DNA of 64,000 bases. It comes from Nanobdellota archaeon. Its GTDB lineage: Archaea > Nanobdellota > Nanobdellia > Parvarchaeales > Parvarchaeaceae. A program made the position numbers and the translations under genes. The DNA lies in contig JAJYZA010000001.1 in NCBI GenBank assembly GCA_021800365.1, forward strand, positions 83,377-147,376, in the 5' to 3' direction. Of this stretch, positions 7,974 to 16,894 are shown one piece after another. Every line of letters starts with the position of its first letter. Positions within the stretch are counted from its first letter, which is position 1. The notes under the pieces are model-generated. The model was not told the origin of the DNA. It was given only the letters and a program-made list of their open reading frames with translations, and made no database searches.

Positions 7974-8651
7974 CTATGTCTTTTTTAGCGTTATTGTTCC
8001 ATGTGTAACGCTTTTCAATTTGCTTAACAGCTCGCCTTCATGCCCGGCTTTGACCGAGAAACTGACGCTTATTCCGCTGTCATTTCTTATATTACTTTTA
8101 ATAGCAGCTAGCCTTTTTAAATATGACAGTGCGTCGTTTGCATAAGCGAGAGGTATCTCGGCCGAGTAAGAAAATTCTCCTAGTTTTATCGGTATGATTT
8201 TTTTTAGTTTTAACAGTATGTCTTCCATTTGTTCTTTCTCTGCCTTGTTAATATCAAAATTGTGATGGATCTCTTCCATAGCAAGCTCTATCCTCTTTCG
8301 CGGTATTGGTAGATTTGTAGTCGAATCTATCGCCATTGATGCTATGCTATCGAGTATCCTATTTCTCAGCATACTCGCCTGTTTTTCCCTATAAGAACTG
8401 CTTAATTGTATTTCTCCTTTCTTGATTATTTCAAGCGCGATTTTTTTCACGTCTTCTGTTCCGAATACCTTATCGAGATTTCCCGCAACTTCTCCTTTTT
8501 TTATATCCTTGAATATTCTGTCAACAAGGAGCGCAGAATCTATGTCTGTGCTATTACCATTCTTGATAAGCATCGCCTTTTCGCAGTCAACGAAAATCTC
8601 AAATTGCTTGTCTTTTATATATAATCTAGCTATAACTCGGTCTTCCATCAC
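7974..8651 (-). CDS. sbds: Ribosome maturation protein SBDS/SDO1 homologue
   Basis: The 225-aa protein has the N-terminal FYSH domain (VIARLYIKDKQFEIFVDCEK), a central helical domain (PIPRKRIELAMEEIH) and a C-terminal ferredoxin-like domain (about 160-225). SBDS family proteins release the anti-association factor from the 50S subunit during late ribosome maturation. Position between proteasome alpha and rrp4 is the conserved archaeal arrangement. A second Met at codon 2 makes the exact start ambiguous by one residue. Confidence 0.95.
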   Translation of the reverse strand: MMEDRVIARLYIKDKQFEIFVDCEKAMLIKNGNSTDIDSALLVDRIFKDIKKGEVAGNLDKVFGTEDVKKIALEIIKKGEIQLSSSYREKQASMLRNRILDSIASMAIDSTTNLPIPRKRIELAMEEIHHNFDINKAEKEQMEDILLKLKKIIPIKLGEFSYSAEIPLAYANDALSYLKRLAAIKSNIRNDSGISVSFSVKAGHEGELLSKLKSVTHGTITLKKT

Positions 8652-8662
8652 GTCTAGTGGAC

Positions 8663-9373
8663 TTATAAATATTCAGATATTTCTTCTCTATTTAATTTCT
8701 TAAATCCAGAAGCGTCCACTACAGCTATCTCAAATCTATCTGGGTGGAGCTTTAAACCACTCGTTTTAAGAGATTTTATACCTAATTTTATCAGTGCTGG
8801 CGCATCTAGATCGCTTTTATAGCCTTCTTCTAATCCTTTGTTTATGGCAGTAGAATTTTCGCCTATTGCTACAGCCCTGTACTGGAAAAATATCCCACTG
8901 GGTTCGAGCATGAAGAGGGCTGGCTTCCCATTACGTATACCGCCGAATAAGATGCTTACCCCATATGGTCTTGCACCGCCATACTGAGTAAACGCTTGCA
9001 TATCTGCGCTTATTCTTTTTATCATAAGCAGCATATCCGCCGGTTCATTGTATGTAACCCGATAATTTTGGGCTTCAACCTGTGCTTTTTCTATAAGCGC
9101 ATGACCATCCGCAATCATTCCTGATAATGCGGTGCCTACATATTCATCTATTTTAAATATCTTTTCTATGCTATCTGCTATTATTAGTTTTTCTACCTCT
9201 GGTAATCTTTTATCGGCGACAAAAACTACGGAATCCTTTCCTACTAAGCCTATGGCCGCAGAACCTTGAGATACCGTTTTTCTTGCATACTCTACTTGCA
9301 GAAGTCTACCGTCTGGGCTAAAAAGCGTTATTGCACGATCATATCCCATTAGATCAGCTGGCATTTGTTCCAT
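8663..9373 (-). CDS. psmA: Proteasome alpha subunit
   Basis: The 236-aa protein starts with the alpha-type signature GYDRAITLFSPDGRLLQVEYA, followed by KTVSQGSAAIGLVGKDSVVFVADKR. The N-terminal extension before GYDRA forms the gate of the 20S core and docks ATPases. The start is supported by GGAGGAA about 8 nt upstream of the ATG at 9373, which overlaps the pop5 gene by 20 nt. Linkage to RNase P and exosome genes is the conserved archaeal superoperon. The beta subunit is not in this window. Confidence 0.97.
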   Translation of the reverse strand: MEQMPADLMGYDRAITLFSPDGRLLQVEYARKTVSQGSAAIGLVGKDSVVFVADKRLPEVEKLIIADSIEKIFKIDEYVGTALSGMIADGHALIEKAQVEAQNYRVTYNEPADMLLMIKRISADMQAFTQYGGARPYGVSILFGGIRNGKPALFMLEPSGIFFQYRAVAIGENSTAINKGLEEGYKSDLDAPALIKLGIKSLKTSGLKLHPDRFEIAVVDASGFKKLNREEISEYL

Positions 9374-9698
9374 ATCTTGATTCCTCCAATTTTAATTTTC
9401 TTAAATTTCCGCTACTCTTTAGAGTAAGCAGGTTTGATTTATAAAACTTACCAATCAATGATAAAAGGAATATCACCTCATTAACGTAAACATTATTTAT
9501 TTTTATTACTCCGACTACATCGGATTGAGTCTTTAAACACGTTTCTTTTATCACTTTAATATTCGACCTCGTTGCCAAAAAAGGCTCTAATTTATTTAGC
9601 GTAGAAAAAATCATCTTTTCAAAGGCATCAACGGAGTCTACCTTATTTATCTTTACTAATATGTATCTTTTCTTTATGCGCACATTATCCTCGATCAA
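9354..9698 (-). CDS. rnp2: RNase P protein component Pop5/Rnp2-like
   Basis: The 114-aa protein begins with a basic strand (RIKKRYILVKI) as in archaeal Pop5 and has an alpha-beta layout of the right size. It lies directly upstream of psmA and overlaps it by 20 nt, the usual place of Pop5 in the archaeal exosome-proteasome superoperon. It would stabilise the catalytic RNase P RNA for tRNA 5' maturation. Sequence similarity is weak, so synteny carries much of the call. Its usual partner gene rpp30 is not beside it. Confidence 0.7.
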   Translation of the reverse strand: MIEDNVRIKKRYILVKINKVDSVDAFEKMIFSTLNKLEPFLATRSNIKVIKETCLKTQSDVVGVIKINNVYVNEVIFLLSLIGKFYKSNLLTLKSSGNLRKLKLEESRYGTNAS

Positions 9699-9954
9699 AC
9701 CAAGTTATTGCATATACTATACCGAATGAAACCAATATCCCTACAGCAGTAAGTACGTAAACGTTTACATTTCCACCGAAGATGCTGTCTATCCAGCTGT
9801 ATAAGAGAGACACCATCCCTATGAATATAACTAAACCGATTACTGAAAGTTCGAATATTCTTTCCCATCTTTGTTTTTGCATACTTATAAAATCATGTAT
9901 TTTAGAGTATTTAATGATTGATGTATAGTCTGCTACCGCTTTAATAACCACCAT
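9685..9954 (-). CDS. Small two-TM membrane protein
   Basis: The ORF encodes up to 89 aa with two transmembrane segments (about residues 37-54 and 65-84). A shorter form from an ATG at 9882 (MQKQRWERIF) is plausible, because a TATA-like ATTAAATAC lies about 30 nt before that codon. It overlaps pop5 by 14 nt and would be the first gene of the RNA-processing operon. I do not recognise the family. Confidence 0.6.
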   Translation of the reverse strand: MVVIKAVADYTSIIKYSKIHDFISMQKQRWERIFELSVIGLVIFIGMVSLLYSWIDSIFGGNVNVYVLTAVGILVSFGIVYAITWFDRG

Positions 9955-10049
9955 ATTAAATAACGGGTATTAGTCATGTGCCAACTTAAAATTCTACATA
10001 AAGCCAACAGTTATCGTGCGCGGTATGCCGTTTGATTAGTTTATTTAAA

Positions 10050-10061
10050 CTTATTTAAATA
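10050..10061 (+). promoter_or_regulatory. TATA-like promoter element for the four-TM protein
   Basis: CTTATTTAAATA lies about 40 nt before the ATG at 10097 in an AT-rich intergenic stretch. A transcript starting about 25 nt downstream would have a short leader containing AGGA-like bases. Confidence 0.45.
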
Positions 10062-10096
10062 TGCTACGCGTTGATTAATAAAAGGAATCTTGCAGG

Positions 10097-10741
10097 ATGG
10101 AAAAGGTTAAACACGAATCTGAAATCGAAAAGACGGTATATAAAGAAAGACCTTCGGTATTCACTAACCGCAAGCTCTCGTTTTCTATTGCATTTGTCTC
10201 TGGTGCAGTTGCAATAATAGCTGCGCTATTGGTTCTATATGCTGCATGGGGTGCAATAAACTTCGATGCAACGTCATTTTACAATAGTGCACAACAATAC
10301 CTTGCTCAAGTATATCCTGGCGTAAACAATAGTAATTATACGCAGGGAATACAAGCAGTTGCGTTCCTTGCCGATTTAACCGTGGGGATAAAGAATGCGG
10401 CATTGCTTTTTACACCGCTTGTGTTGATAAGCGGGATTATGATGCTATTAGGCGCGTTTTATCTAAGAAGTAAAAACCGCAAGGCCGTGCTGTATGGAGT
10501 TATCTTCTCTGCTATATTCAGCATGTCAGCTATAGTAGGTATAGCAACATTTGTTATAGTTTCACCGCAGACGGTTTCGGTTCTATTTGGTTACCTAGGT
10601 ACTTTTTCAGGTACAAATGGTTCTATAGTTGAAATCGCGTATACACTTTTCATATTTTATATACTTCTCGGAGTACTGTCGACAATATTTGGTGCTTATC
10701 GAGTTTATTCCCTACGTGAGGGACAGAAAAACAACCTATAA
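10097..10741 (+). CDS. Four-TM membrane protein of unknown function
   Basis: The 214-aa protein has a charged cytoplasmic N-terminus (about 25 residues) and four hydrophobic segments near residues 28-50, 95-120, 130-155 and 178-200, with a Tyr/Asn-rich loop between the first two that probably faces outside. I recognise no motif. The CBS-domain gene follows 60 nt later on the same strand. Confidence 0.75.
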   Translation: MEKVKHESEIEKTVYKERPSVFTNRKLSFSIAFVSGAVAIIAALLVLYAAWGAINFDATSFYNSAQQYLAQVYPGVNNSNYTQGIQAVAFLADLTVGIKNAALLFTPLVLISGIMMLLGAFYLRSKNRKAVLYGVIFSAIFSMSAIVGIATFVIVSPQTVSVLFGYLGTFSGTNGSIVEIAYTLFIFYILLGVLSTIFGAYRVYSLREGQKNNL

Positions 10742-10801
10742 ACGACAGATATTTATTCAGAAGATGCATCAAAATGAATGTGATTTGACTGGGAGAAGCT
10801 T

Positions 10802-11890
10802 ATGAATATTTCGAAGATAATGACGAGAAAGGTTGTCTCTATAGATAAAAATACGACACTCAGTTCTGCTATAAGCATAATGAGTATAAAAGGCATAAAG
10901 GAGTTGCCAGTATTGAGTAATAAGAAGTATGTTGGTTTGCTTTTGTATTATGATTTGATGTCAAAAGATGCCGCTAAGACAACAAAGATCGAAGGTTTTG
11001 TAAAGAAAGTGCCTACTTTGTCGCCGCGCGATTTAATCGACAAAGCCATAAAGACGATGCAGACGAATGGAGTTGGTGCAGTACCAATAACTGATGAGGA
11101 CAAAAAACTAGTTGGAATAATTTCTGATTATGATATAATAAAACTATTGATAAATAGTCGTGTTTTTGATTCATTAAAAGTCGAAGATGTTGTAATAAGA
11201 CGTTTCCCAATCTTAAGAACGGATGATAATATAGGAAAAGCACAGAAATTAGCTGCTTTAAATAAAATAGACGGTCTTCCGGTTATAGATAACTTTGGTC
11301 GCACTGTGGGACAGGTTCTTCTATCAGATATACTAAAATATACCGCAGCCGCATATTCGAATAGAAAATCGGGTAAAAAAGACCTTGATCCGAATAAGTT
11401 GTCGATGCTAGATAAAAATATCATGGAGATCTCGAGGAGAGAACTACCGCAGATATCCCTTACTCTAAACTTAAGAAGAGCCCTTGAAATAATGTTATCC
11501 GCAAAAATAAAAGGGGCCATAGTTATAGATAACGATATGCATCCAGTCGGAGTGCTGAGCAGACTAAAGATACTTGACATGCTTGGTGGGAAAAAGGTGG
11601 GAGACAACATAGACGTAGAGGTATCTGGAGACTGCGACTATGAATTTATGCTTATTGCTAGAAGTGAAATAAATAAACGGGAGCAGGTATTCTTCAGTGC
11701 GGGAGGAATCGACGAAATTAAGATCCATATCAAAAAAGTACATGATCCGACCGGAAAATACCAGTTTAATCTTAATGCCTTCGGAAAAAAGAGATATGAT
11801 ATAAAAGTCGAGGGAATGACAAGAGAAATGTTACTTATGGAAGCGGTTGATAAGCTGGAAAATGCTGTAGAACACCAGATACATCGTTAG
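10802..11890 (+). CDS. Four-CBS-domain protein with possible ribosome-hibernation (HPF-like) C-terminus
   Basis: The 362-aa protein carries four CBS repeats in two Bateman modules (about residues 5-55, 62-115, 125-180 and 205-262; for example IMTRKVVSIDKNTTL and VGAVPITDEDKKLVGIIS). The last 95 residues differ: IKIHIKKVHD, a beta-strand stretch and then EAVDKLENAVEHQIHR. This strand-strand-helix end resembles HPF/YfiA (S30EA) domains, which end in a similar AIDKAxDKLERQL-type helix. CBS pairs bind adenine nucleotides. An energy-sensing regulator of ribosome activity is a reasonable hypothesis, since CBS-repeat proteins have been reported as archaeal ribosome inhibitors. The HPF similarity is by eye only. 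Confidence 0.8.
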   Translation: MNISKIMTRKVVSIDKNTTLSSAISIMSIKGIKELPVLSNKKYVGLLLYYDLMSKDAAKTTKIEGFVKKVPTLSPRDLIDKAIKTMQTNGVGAVPITDEDKKLVGIISDYDIIKLLINSRVFDSLKVEDVVIRRFPILRTDDNIGKAQKLAALNKIDGLPVIDNFGRTVGQVLLSDILKYTAAAYSNRKSGKKDLDPNKLSMLDKNIMEISRRELPQISLTLNLRRALEIMLSAKIKGAIVIDNDMHPVGVLSRLKILDMLGGKKVGDNIDVEVSGDCDYEFMLIARSEINKREQVFFSAGGIDEIKIHIKKVHDPTGKYQFNLNAFGKKRYDIKVEGMTREMLLMEAVDKLENAVEHQIHR

Positions 11891-11912
11891 CGTTTGCTGA
11901 GAGATTTATACA

Positions 11913-12227
11913 TTATATTTTGTTGAGTACGTATTCTCTTCTTATTTTCTCTCCATCAAATGCGATGCTATCGGCGATTAATTTCGCCCGTTTCCTTTCA
12001 ATTGAAAATTTATCATTAACGCCATTGATCGTATAACCTCCTAACTTACAATCCGATCGTATAACTTTATAGCAGGGATAACGTTTAGGGTCGCTATTCA
12101 TGCTTAGTATCTTTCCCACCTGTCTAGGATTTAGTCTAAGTTTTTTAGCTATTGCATTATAAGTAATCACTTTACCCTTTGGGATCCTTTGCAGCAGTGA
12201 ATAGACCGCATTATACTTATCTTTCAT
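11913..12227 (-). CDS. O6-alkylguanine-DNA alkyltransferase-like protein (short form, PCYKV active site)
   Basis: The 104-aa protein matches the MGMT/Ogt DNA-binding domain: IPKGKVITYNAIAKKL, the Arg finger region RQVGKIL and the active-site loop PCYKVI (Cys52). The N-terminal domain of full-length Ogt is absent, as in alkyltransferase-like proteins, yet the acceptor Cys is kept, unlike ATLs, which usually have Trp there. The usual His of PCHRV is Tyr here, so the relay that activates Cys may be altered. It overlaps the RIO kinase stop by 4 nt (ATGA), third in the lonB-rio1-ogt operon. Confidence 0.85.
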   Translation of the reverse strand: MKDKYNAVYSLLQRIPKGKVITYNAIAKKLRLNPRQVGKILSMNSDPKRYPCYKVIRSDCKLGGYTINGVNDKFSIERKRAKLIADSIAFDGEKIRREYVLNKI

Positions 12228-12919
12228 AAATTTTTATCTATTCTTGATATGATCTCTTCAGTATTTAGCAATTCTTTTTTGCCAAGTTTATTAAACCAGT
12301 TATTTATATTAAGTATGTCTCTCACCAAAAAGTCCTTCGTAAAGTTGGTTAATTTTAACGCTTGAGAAAAATCTATTAAGTACGGTTCCCCCTTGAAATT
12401 TAATATATTGTATGGGCTCAAATCTCCATGAAGAAAACCCTTTTGTCCTAATTTTACTATAAAGTCGATGATTTTTGTATACCAAGAATCTAAATTAAAA
12501 TTCGTATCCTTTACTGCTGTGTTTGCAGGGGTATCATCTTCACCTATGAACTGCATTACGATAATGTTTCTAAAAAGCCTATATGGCTCTGGCGAATTTA
12601 CTCCAACTGAAAATGCTTTTGACATGAATGTAAATTCATACCTGCTCCAATCATCTATGGTTTTTAGAAAACCACCGGTTTTACTGCCCCTAAATCGTAA
12701 GTAAGAAGGTATTTCCTTGAATGATTCGATGTTGTGGCGGTGTATCTTCACCGCGACCTTTCGCTTTTGAAGATCCGTACTTAAGAATACATAGGATTCT
12801 TTTCCGCTGCCTATGGGCCCACTAAGCTGTCCAATATATCCGTCGCTTTCTAATTTATTTACATTGTATATCGTGCTCTCATCAAAAACATGAAGATATG
12901 TCTTTTTAAGCTCCGACAT
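12224..12919 (-). CDS. rio1: RIO1-type atypical serine kinase/ATPase
   Basis: The 231-aa protein shows RIO1 marks: the [15 protein letters not shown] lead-in, [12 protein letters not shown] nucleotide loop, AVKIHR lysine, catalytic loop [10 protein letters not shown] and metal-binding LIDFSQA. RIO1 acts in late small-subunit maturation, releasing factors through ATP hydrolysis. It is rather short for the family, with little beyond the kinase core. The start overlaps the lonB end by 14 nt. Confidence 0.93.
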   Translation of the reverse strand: MSELKKTYLHVFDESTIYNVNKLESDGYIGQLSGPIGSGKESYVFLSTDLQKRKVAVKIHRHNIESFKEIPSYLRFRGSKTGGFLKTIDDWSRYEFTFMSKAFSVGVNSPEPYRLFRNIIVMQFIGEDDTPANTAVKDTNFNLDSWYTKIIDFIVKLGQKGFLHGDLSPYNILNFKGEPYLIDFSQALKLTNFTKDFLVRDILNINNWFNKLGKKELLNTEEIISRIDKNL

Positions 12920-14828
12920 AATGTTTCTTAAATGCGCCGCTTATCGCGTGAAGAAGCCGTTTCTTGCTAGCACTATCAACCATGGCATATTTTATCACTT
13001 CCATTATGTTCTTAACCGGGATAATCCTTATTTTCTCACCGTCTTCCGGGACTATGTCTTCTTTATTCGCCATTGGGATTATTACTTCCTTTGCGCCAGC
13101 GTTTACGGCTGCGCCTATCTTAGCGTTTACTCCGCCTATTGGTAGAACTTCGCCGAGAATAGACAGAGAACCCGTCATTGCTACTGATTGTTTTATCGGG
13201 ATGCCGGTCAAAGCAGATAGTATACTAGTAGCTACACTTATGCTAGCACTGTCCCCTTCTACGCCGGAATATGCCTGTAAAAACTGCAGGTGTATATCAT
13301 AATTTGTGAGCGGCTCTTTAGCGTAAAGCTTTATTATAGCGGAGACATTTTTTACCGCTTCCTGCGCAATTTCACCAAGTTTACCGGTTGCTATTATCTC
13401 TCCTGCACCCTTTCGCATGCTTTTAGTAACGACAGATTCTATTGGCAATAGAAGTCCTGAATCAGAATTTTCTATAACTGCCAAGCCGTTAACTCTACCT
13501 ATACGAGAACCGCTCACTTGTATCACATCATAATCCTTCTTTTCCTTTATGTATCTAGAGGCAATCTGCTGCTCAAATGACTTGGCATAATCTTTAGCCT
13601 TTATAACGTCCATAGCAGTTACTACTGAATGTTTATTTTCTTTTGAAACATCACCTGCTACCCTGACTATTCCTCCCAATTCTCTTAACTTAAGTGTAAG
13701 TGCGTCTTTTCTATCAGATTTTCGCTTTGCTTCTTTTATGATTTCGGCTACAGCCTCTCTGGAAAACGCCGGTATTTTCTTGTCTTTTGATACCTCCTGT
13801 GCAACGAATCGCGCTATCTTATTCCTATTTTCTATAGTATCTTGCATCGTGTCATTCATATAAACTTCGTATCCGTAACCTCTTATCCTAGATCTCAGTG
13901 CCGGACTCATTGCAGAAATAGAAGAAGGGTTACCTGCGCCTACGAGTATGAAATCACAAGGTGCCGCGGTCGTCTTCACCATCGCTCCCGCACTGCGTTC
14001 GCTTCTGCCTGTTATAGCGGCTTTTCTCTCCTGCATAGCAGTAAGCAGTTGTATTTGCATCTCGGGAGAAAGATTTGCTATCTCATCTATAAATAACACA
14101 CCACCATTCGCTTTATGGATATCGCCTAAAACTACCCGTTCATGGGCAGGCGTACCTAATCCACCGGACTGAAATGGATCGTGCTGAACGTCTCCAAGAA
14201 GTGCTCCTTCATGCGCACCAGTAGCATCTATAAACGGCGCGTGCTTAAGCCCGGAATTATCCAACAATAGTTTTGGTCCAATAACGGCTATTCTCTGTTT
14301 ACCTAATCGATACATGAGTATCACTATAAGAAAACCAATTAGCATTGTTATTATGAAAAGTGTACCCGATATCTGATTTGCGGCTGCCAGTATGGGATTT
14401 GGCTGTCCGCTGACAAATGCGTCTACGATATAGGTTGCAACGAAAAATGCAACGAGTATCCCTATAAAAATCAAAGAGCTGTTTCCCCCATTTAGAGCGG
14501 CTAGATTTTTAGCCTTTGCCTGTGCAACTATGCGCTTCCCTTCTCCTGTGGGTAACGCTTTTATTATTGGCTCGTTTTCATCTTTCGGATTCGGGAGTGA
14601 CAATATATCGACAAGTTTCTCTGCTGGCAGAAGTTCTGATAACGCCAATCCGAGCATGCTCTTTCCAGTTCCCGGCGTACCAATCAACAATACGTTTCTC
14701 CTTTGGGTGGCAGCCTTTTTTATTATCTCTACGGCCTCATCCTGACCGATTACCTGCTCAATCATCTTCGTAGGGGTCTTTATGTCATCGGTCGTCTTGA
14801 AGGGGATGCTAAATATATTTTCTGACAT
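12906..14828 (-). CDS. lonB: Membrane-bound archaeal Lon protease (LonB)
   Basis: The 640-aa protein has an AAA+ module with Walker A GTPGTGKS (about 50-57), two transmembrane segments inserted after it (about 118-140 and 155-175), Walker B FIDEI, a RIO-proximal helical region, and a C-terminal Lon protease domain. The catalytic dyad is Ser527 in EGDSAS and Lys570 in VNAKIGAA. This is the archaeal LonB architecture, which degrades unfolded and membrane proteins. It heads an operon with rio1 and ogt. Confidence 0.96.
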   Translation of the reverse strand: MSENIFSIPFKTTDDIKTPTKMIEQVIGQDEAVEIIKKAATQRRNVLLIGTPGTGKSMLGLALSELLPAEKLVDILSLPNPKDENEPIIKALPTGEGKRIVAQAKAKNLAALNGGNSSLIFIGILVAFFVATYIVDAFVSGQPNPILAAANQISGTLFIITMLIGFLIVILMYRLGKQRIAVIGPKLLLDNSGLKHAPFIDATGAHEGALLGDVQHDPFQSGGLGTPAHERVVLGDIHKANGGVLFIDEIANLSPEMQIQLLTAMQERKAAITGRSERSAGAMVKTTAAPCDFILVGAGNPSSISAMSPALRSRIRGYGYEVYMNDTMQDTIENRNKIARFVAQEVSKDKKIPAFSREAVAEIIKEAKRKSDRKDALTLKLRELGGIVRVAGDVSKENKHSVVTAMDVIKAKDYAKSFEQQIASRYIKEKKDYDVIQVSGSRIGRVNGLAVIENSDSGLLLPIESVVTKSMRKGAGEIIATGKLGEIAQEAVKNVSAIIKLYAKEPLTNYDIHLQFLQAYSGVEGDSASISVATSILSALTGIPIKQSVAMTGSLSILGEVLPIGGVNAKIGAAVNAGAKEVIIPMANKEDIVPEDGEKIRIIPVKNIMEVIKYAMVDSASKKRLLHAISGAFKKHYVGA

Positions 14829-14883
14829 AACTTAACGTATCAATACTTGTTTTTATGGCTTTATTAATTTTATTTCGCTCGAA

Positions 14884-15168
14884 TCAAATCTGTTGCGACT
14901 CTTGCTGCTCCTCTTCAGAAGGGGAAGCTACTATATTCGAAATTATCATAACATCATCTATCGCTCTTACTAAGTTGTGCTGTATTATCGCACCTCTTGC
15001 GCCCTTTATTATTTTAGAAAGATTTGAGGACTGGCCTGCTTTTACTCTCCATCCCACTACTCTATTATCCTGCACTATGGCCTCATCTACATCGCCAAAA
15101 TAAGAACCGCTGTCTGTATACACTTTCAAGCCATAGGTTTTGGAAACATTCTTTAATTTTAGTGCCAT
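14884..15168 (-). CDS. PRC-barrel domain protein
   Basis: The 94-aa protein has a PRC-barrel-like beta pattern (GLKVYTDSGSYFGDVDEAIV, NRVVGWRVK) and an acidic, Gln-rich tail. Small archaeal PRC-barrel proteins are widespread and may act as adaptors for RNA-processing or division proteins. It lies 55 nt upstream of lonB on the same strand with its own AT-rich upstream region. The specific role is unknown. Confidence 0.8.
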   Translation of the reverse strand: MALKLKNVSKTYGLKVYTDSGSYFGDVDEAIVQDNRVVGWRVKAGQSSNLSKIIKGARGAIIQHNLVRAIDDVMIISNIVASPSEEEQQESQQI

Positions 15169-15242
15169 ATAATAATCTGTCTTTTTGTGTTTAAATACCT
15201 TTTTCTAAAGTTCGGCGATGTTCCGAAAAACTCGTGTATTTG

Positions 15243-15407
15243 TCAATACGTATTAGCTTTGATTCCCGTCCTCTTTAATCTGTTCTTGTCTTTATCAGTA
15301 AAACGCAAAACGTAATTATCAGGGATGTCATTTTTACAAGCGCTTCGGCGATGAATTGTGTATCCAAATCTAATAATGTTTTTATCGGGCTCTTTTCGGT
15401 GATTCAT
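15243..15407 (-). CDS. Possible 54-aa basic small protein
   Basis: Hand translation of the otherwise empty 15169-15583 gap gives an uninterrupted 54-codon ATG ORF rich in Lys, Arg and Asp (RFGYTIHRRS, LRFTDKDKNRLKRTG). The composition is protein-like and unlike the hydrophobic shadows typical of this genome. A TATA-like TTTAAATAC lies about 95 nt upstream. No family is recognised. The remaining 15408-15583 holds nothing else I can support. Confidence 0.35.
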   Translation of the reverse strand: MNHRKEPDKNIIRFGYTIHRRSACKNDIPDNYVLRFTDKDKNRLKRTGIKANTY

Positions 15408-15583
15408 AATCCCTCATGGAAAACTCTGTTTCTTTTCCTAGGGGTGCTCTAGTTTTGACAGCGATTCCTCATTCGTGTACTGCTTAGAAGCCAATTTGTA
15501 TTTAAATGTTTAAACATGCAAACCGGGTCGCGTTTTATCAAGTATCCGGCTGAAAAACGCCTCGGAACGTTAAAAATGGCCGG

Positions 15584-16015
15584 CTATATTGTTATCTCTT
15601 CCCAGGTTACCCTTTTATCCTCAACCGCATTTTTTATCCTCTCTTCCGTACTGCTCAATCTGGCATTTCCCGTTTTTACCTCTATGAATTTTATATCTAC
15701 TTTATCGTTGGAAGCGTCTCCATCAGATAATCCCTCAAAAACTATATAATCTATCGGGCTTCCAATAAACCTGAAATCGGAAAGGTTCCCGGCCTTCTCG
15801 TATAACAGAGGAAACAACTGTTCACTTATCTTTCCCTTTATAACGTGCCTTTGGGCTTCTAATGATTTGTTAAGCTCCCAAGAAAGTTTTTTTTCTGCCC
15901 ATTTGCCGAATAAACTCCTTGCGATGCGTTTTACCAATAACCACATTATAAAAATCAGAAGTAATGAGAACGACACGGCTCCGATTATAAGACCTACCCA
16001 AAAATCACTTATCAT
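15584..16015 (-). CDS. Membrane-anchored nuclease related to archaeal Holliday junction resolvase
   Basis: The 143-aa protein has one N-terminal transmembrane helix (about residues 7-30), a basic helical linker, then a PD-(D/E)XK-like core with FIGSPIDYIVFEGL, VDIKFIEVKTG and LSSTEERIKNAVE. Asp in SPIDY and the E-x-K of EVKTG are the expected metal-binding and catalytic residues of the Endonuc_Holl family. The family is common in archaea but its biology is poorly known; membrane anchoring suggests a job on DNA at the envelope. It sits between tRNA-Met and the PRC-barrel gene. Confidence 0.8.
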   Translation of the reverse strand: MISDFWVGLIIGAVSFSLLLIFIMWLLVKRIARSLFGKWAEKKLSWELNKSLEAQRHVIKGKISEQLFPLLYEKAGNLSDFRFIGSPIDYIVFEGLSDGDASNDKVDIKFIEVKTGNARLSSTEERIKNAVEDKRVTWEEITI

Positions 16016-16068
16016 ATTGATTCACCGCAAGTTTAAGGCGGTGGTTTTTCACCCCAAAGCAATAATTT

Positions 16069-16140
16069 TGTCGGGGATGGGATTCGGACCCATGACCTCT
16101 GCCTCATGAGGGCAGCGTACTACCGCTGTACTACCCCGAC
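16069..16140 (-). tRNA. tRNA with CAT anticodon (elongator Met, or Ile2)
   Basis: The minus strand folds with a perfect 7-bp acceptor (GTCGGGG/CCCCGAC), anticodon stem CTGCC/GGCAG, loop CTCATGA (anticodon CAT) and T arm ATGGG/CCCAT. The discriminator is A. It lacks features I expect of the archaeal initiator. Whether C34 is modified to agmatidine (Ile2) cannot be read from sequence alone. Confidence 0.93.
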
Positions 16141-16284
16141 GTTTATTCTATAATAAGTCTCGAAACAATTTATGCTTTTTATACCCTAATAGAGCTTAGC
16201 GGTGAGATATTAAATCTTATCGCTACTTTCTGCAGAAAATAAAGCATTTATACTACTTCCCTTCATTGAATCTGATATAGGTAT

Positions 16285-16887
16285 ATGGAGAACCCAACAA
16301 CGTCGCTTGAAAGAATACTTGCCGAGGATATCAGCAGTGCAATGAAAATAGCGATAGCCGCGTTTTCAACAAAAGTAAATGCCAGATCTGACAGAACTTT
16401 TTATGAAACTTTTGGCGAGGCTTTTTACGGGATTATAAAGAACAGAGGAGTATACAAGAAAATCGACAGCGAAGGCCTGAATAGTATTATCCAAAATACA
16501 CAAAAACTCTTCAAATCTGCCGAATCCGTTGTTCTTGCAGACCCGCGCAGTCATTCCACATTAGAAGCGATGACTTTAAATAAGTCCCACACATATGATG
16601 GCATATTAAACGACTTACCTGCGTTCCCTCCTTCTTGTGAAAAGGATTATACTTCACTGCCCTATCTGTCTCTACGCGATTATACATTGGGTGCGCTTAT
16701 GGCTGCTTCTGATGAAACTAAGTTTGAGCTTGAAGGAATAAATTACGTGTTAGAATTGTATAACACTATCCCCTTTATCGAGACTTACGTAGGTAAAAGA
16801 ATTGATTTAACGGTGCATAAAAATGATGGGACGACAGAATATTTCAGTGACAATAGATTAAGCTACAAAAAGGACCTATCGCTGTGA
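16285..16887 (+). CDS. Hypothetical soluble protein
   Basis: The 200-aa product has a helical first half (SLERILAEDISSAMKIAI, YETFGEAFYGIIKN) and a more mixed second half ending in acidic and basic strands. There is no signal peptide, membrane segment or recognised motif. AT-rich sequence upstream could hold its promoter. It converges on the 358-aa membrane-protein gene with 7 nt between stops. Confidence 0.65.
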   Translation: MENPTTSLERILAEDISSAMKIAIAAFSTKVNARSDRTFYETFGEAFYGIIKNRGVYKKIDSEGLNSIIQNTQKLFKSAESVVLADPRSHSTLEAMTLNKSHTYDGILNDLPAFPPSCEKDYTSLPYLSLRDYTLGALMAASDETKFELEGINYVLELYNTIPFIETYVGKRIDLTVHKNDGTTEYFSDNRLSYKKDLSL

Positions 16888-16894
16888 GAGCTTT

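Noticed and set aside
15169-15583. C/D box small RNA candidates (gatga-like and ctga-like words)
   Set aside because: No properly spaced C, D', C' and D boxes could be assembled.
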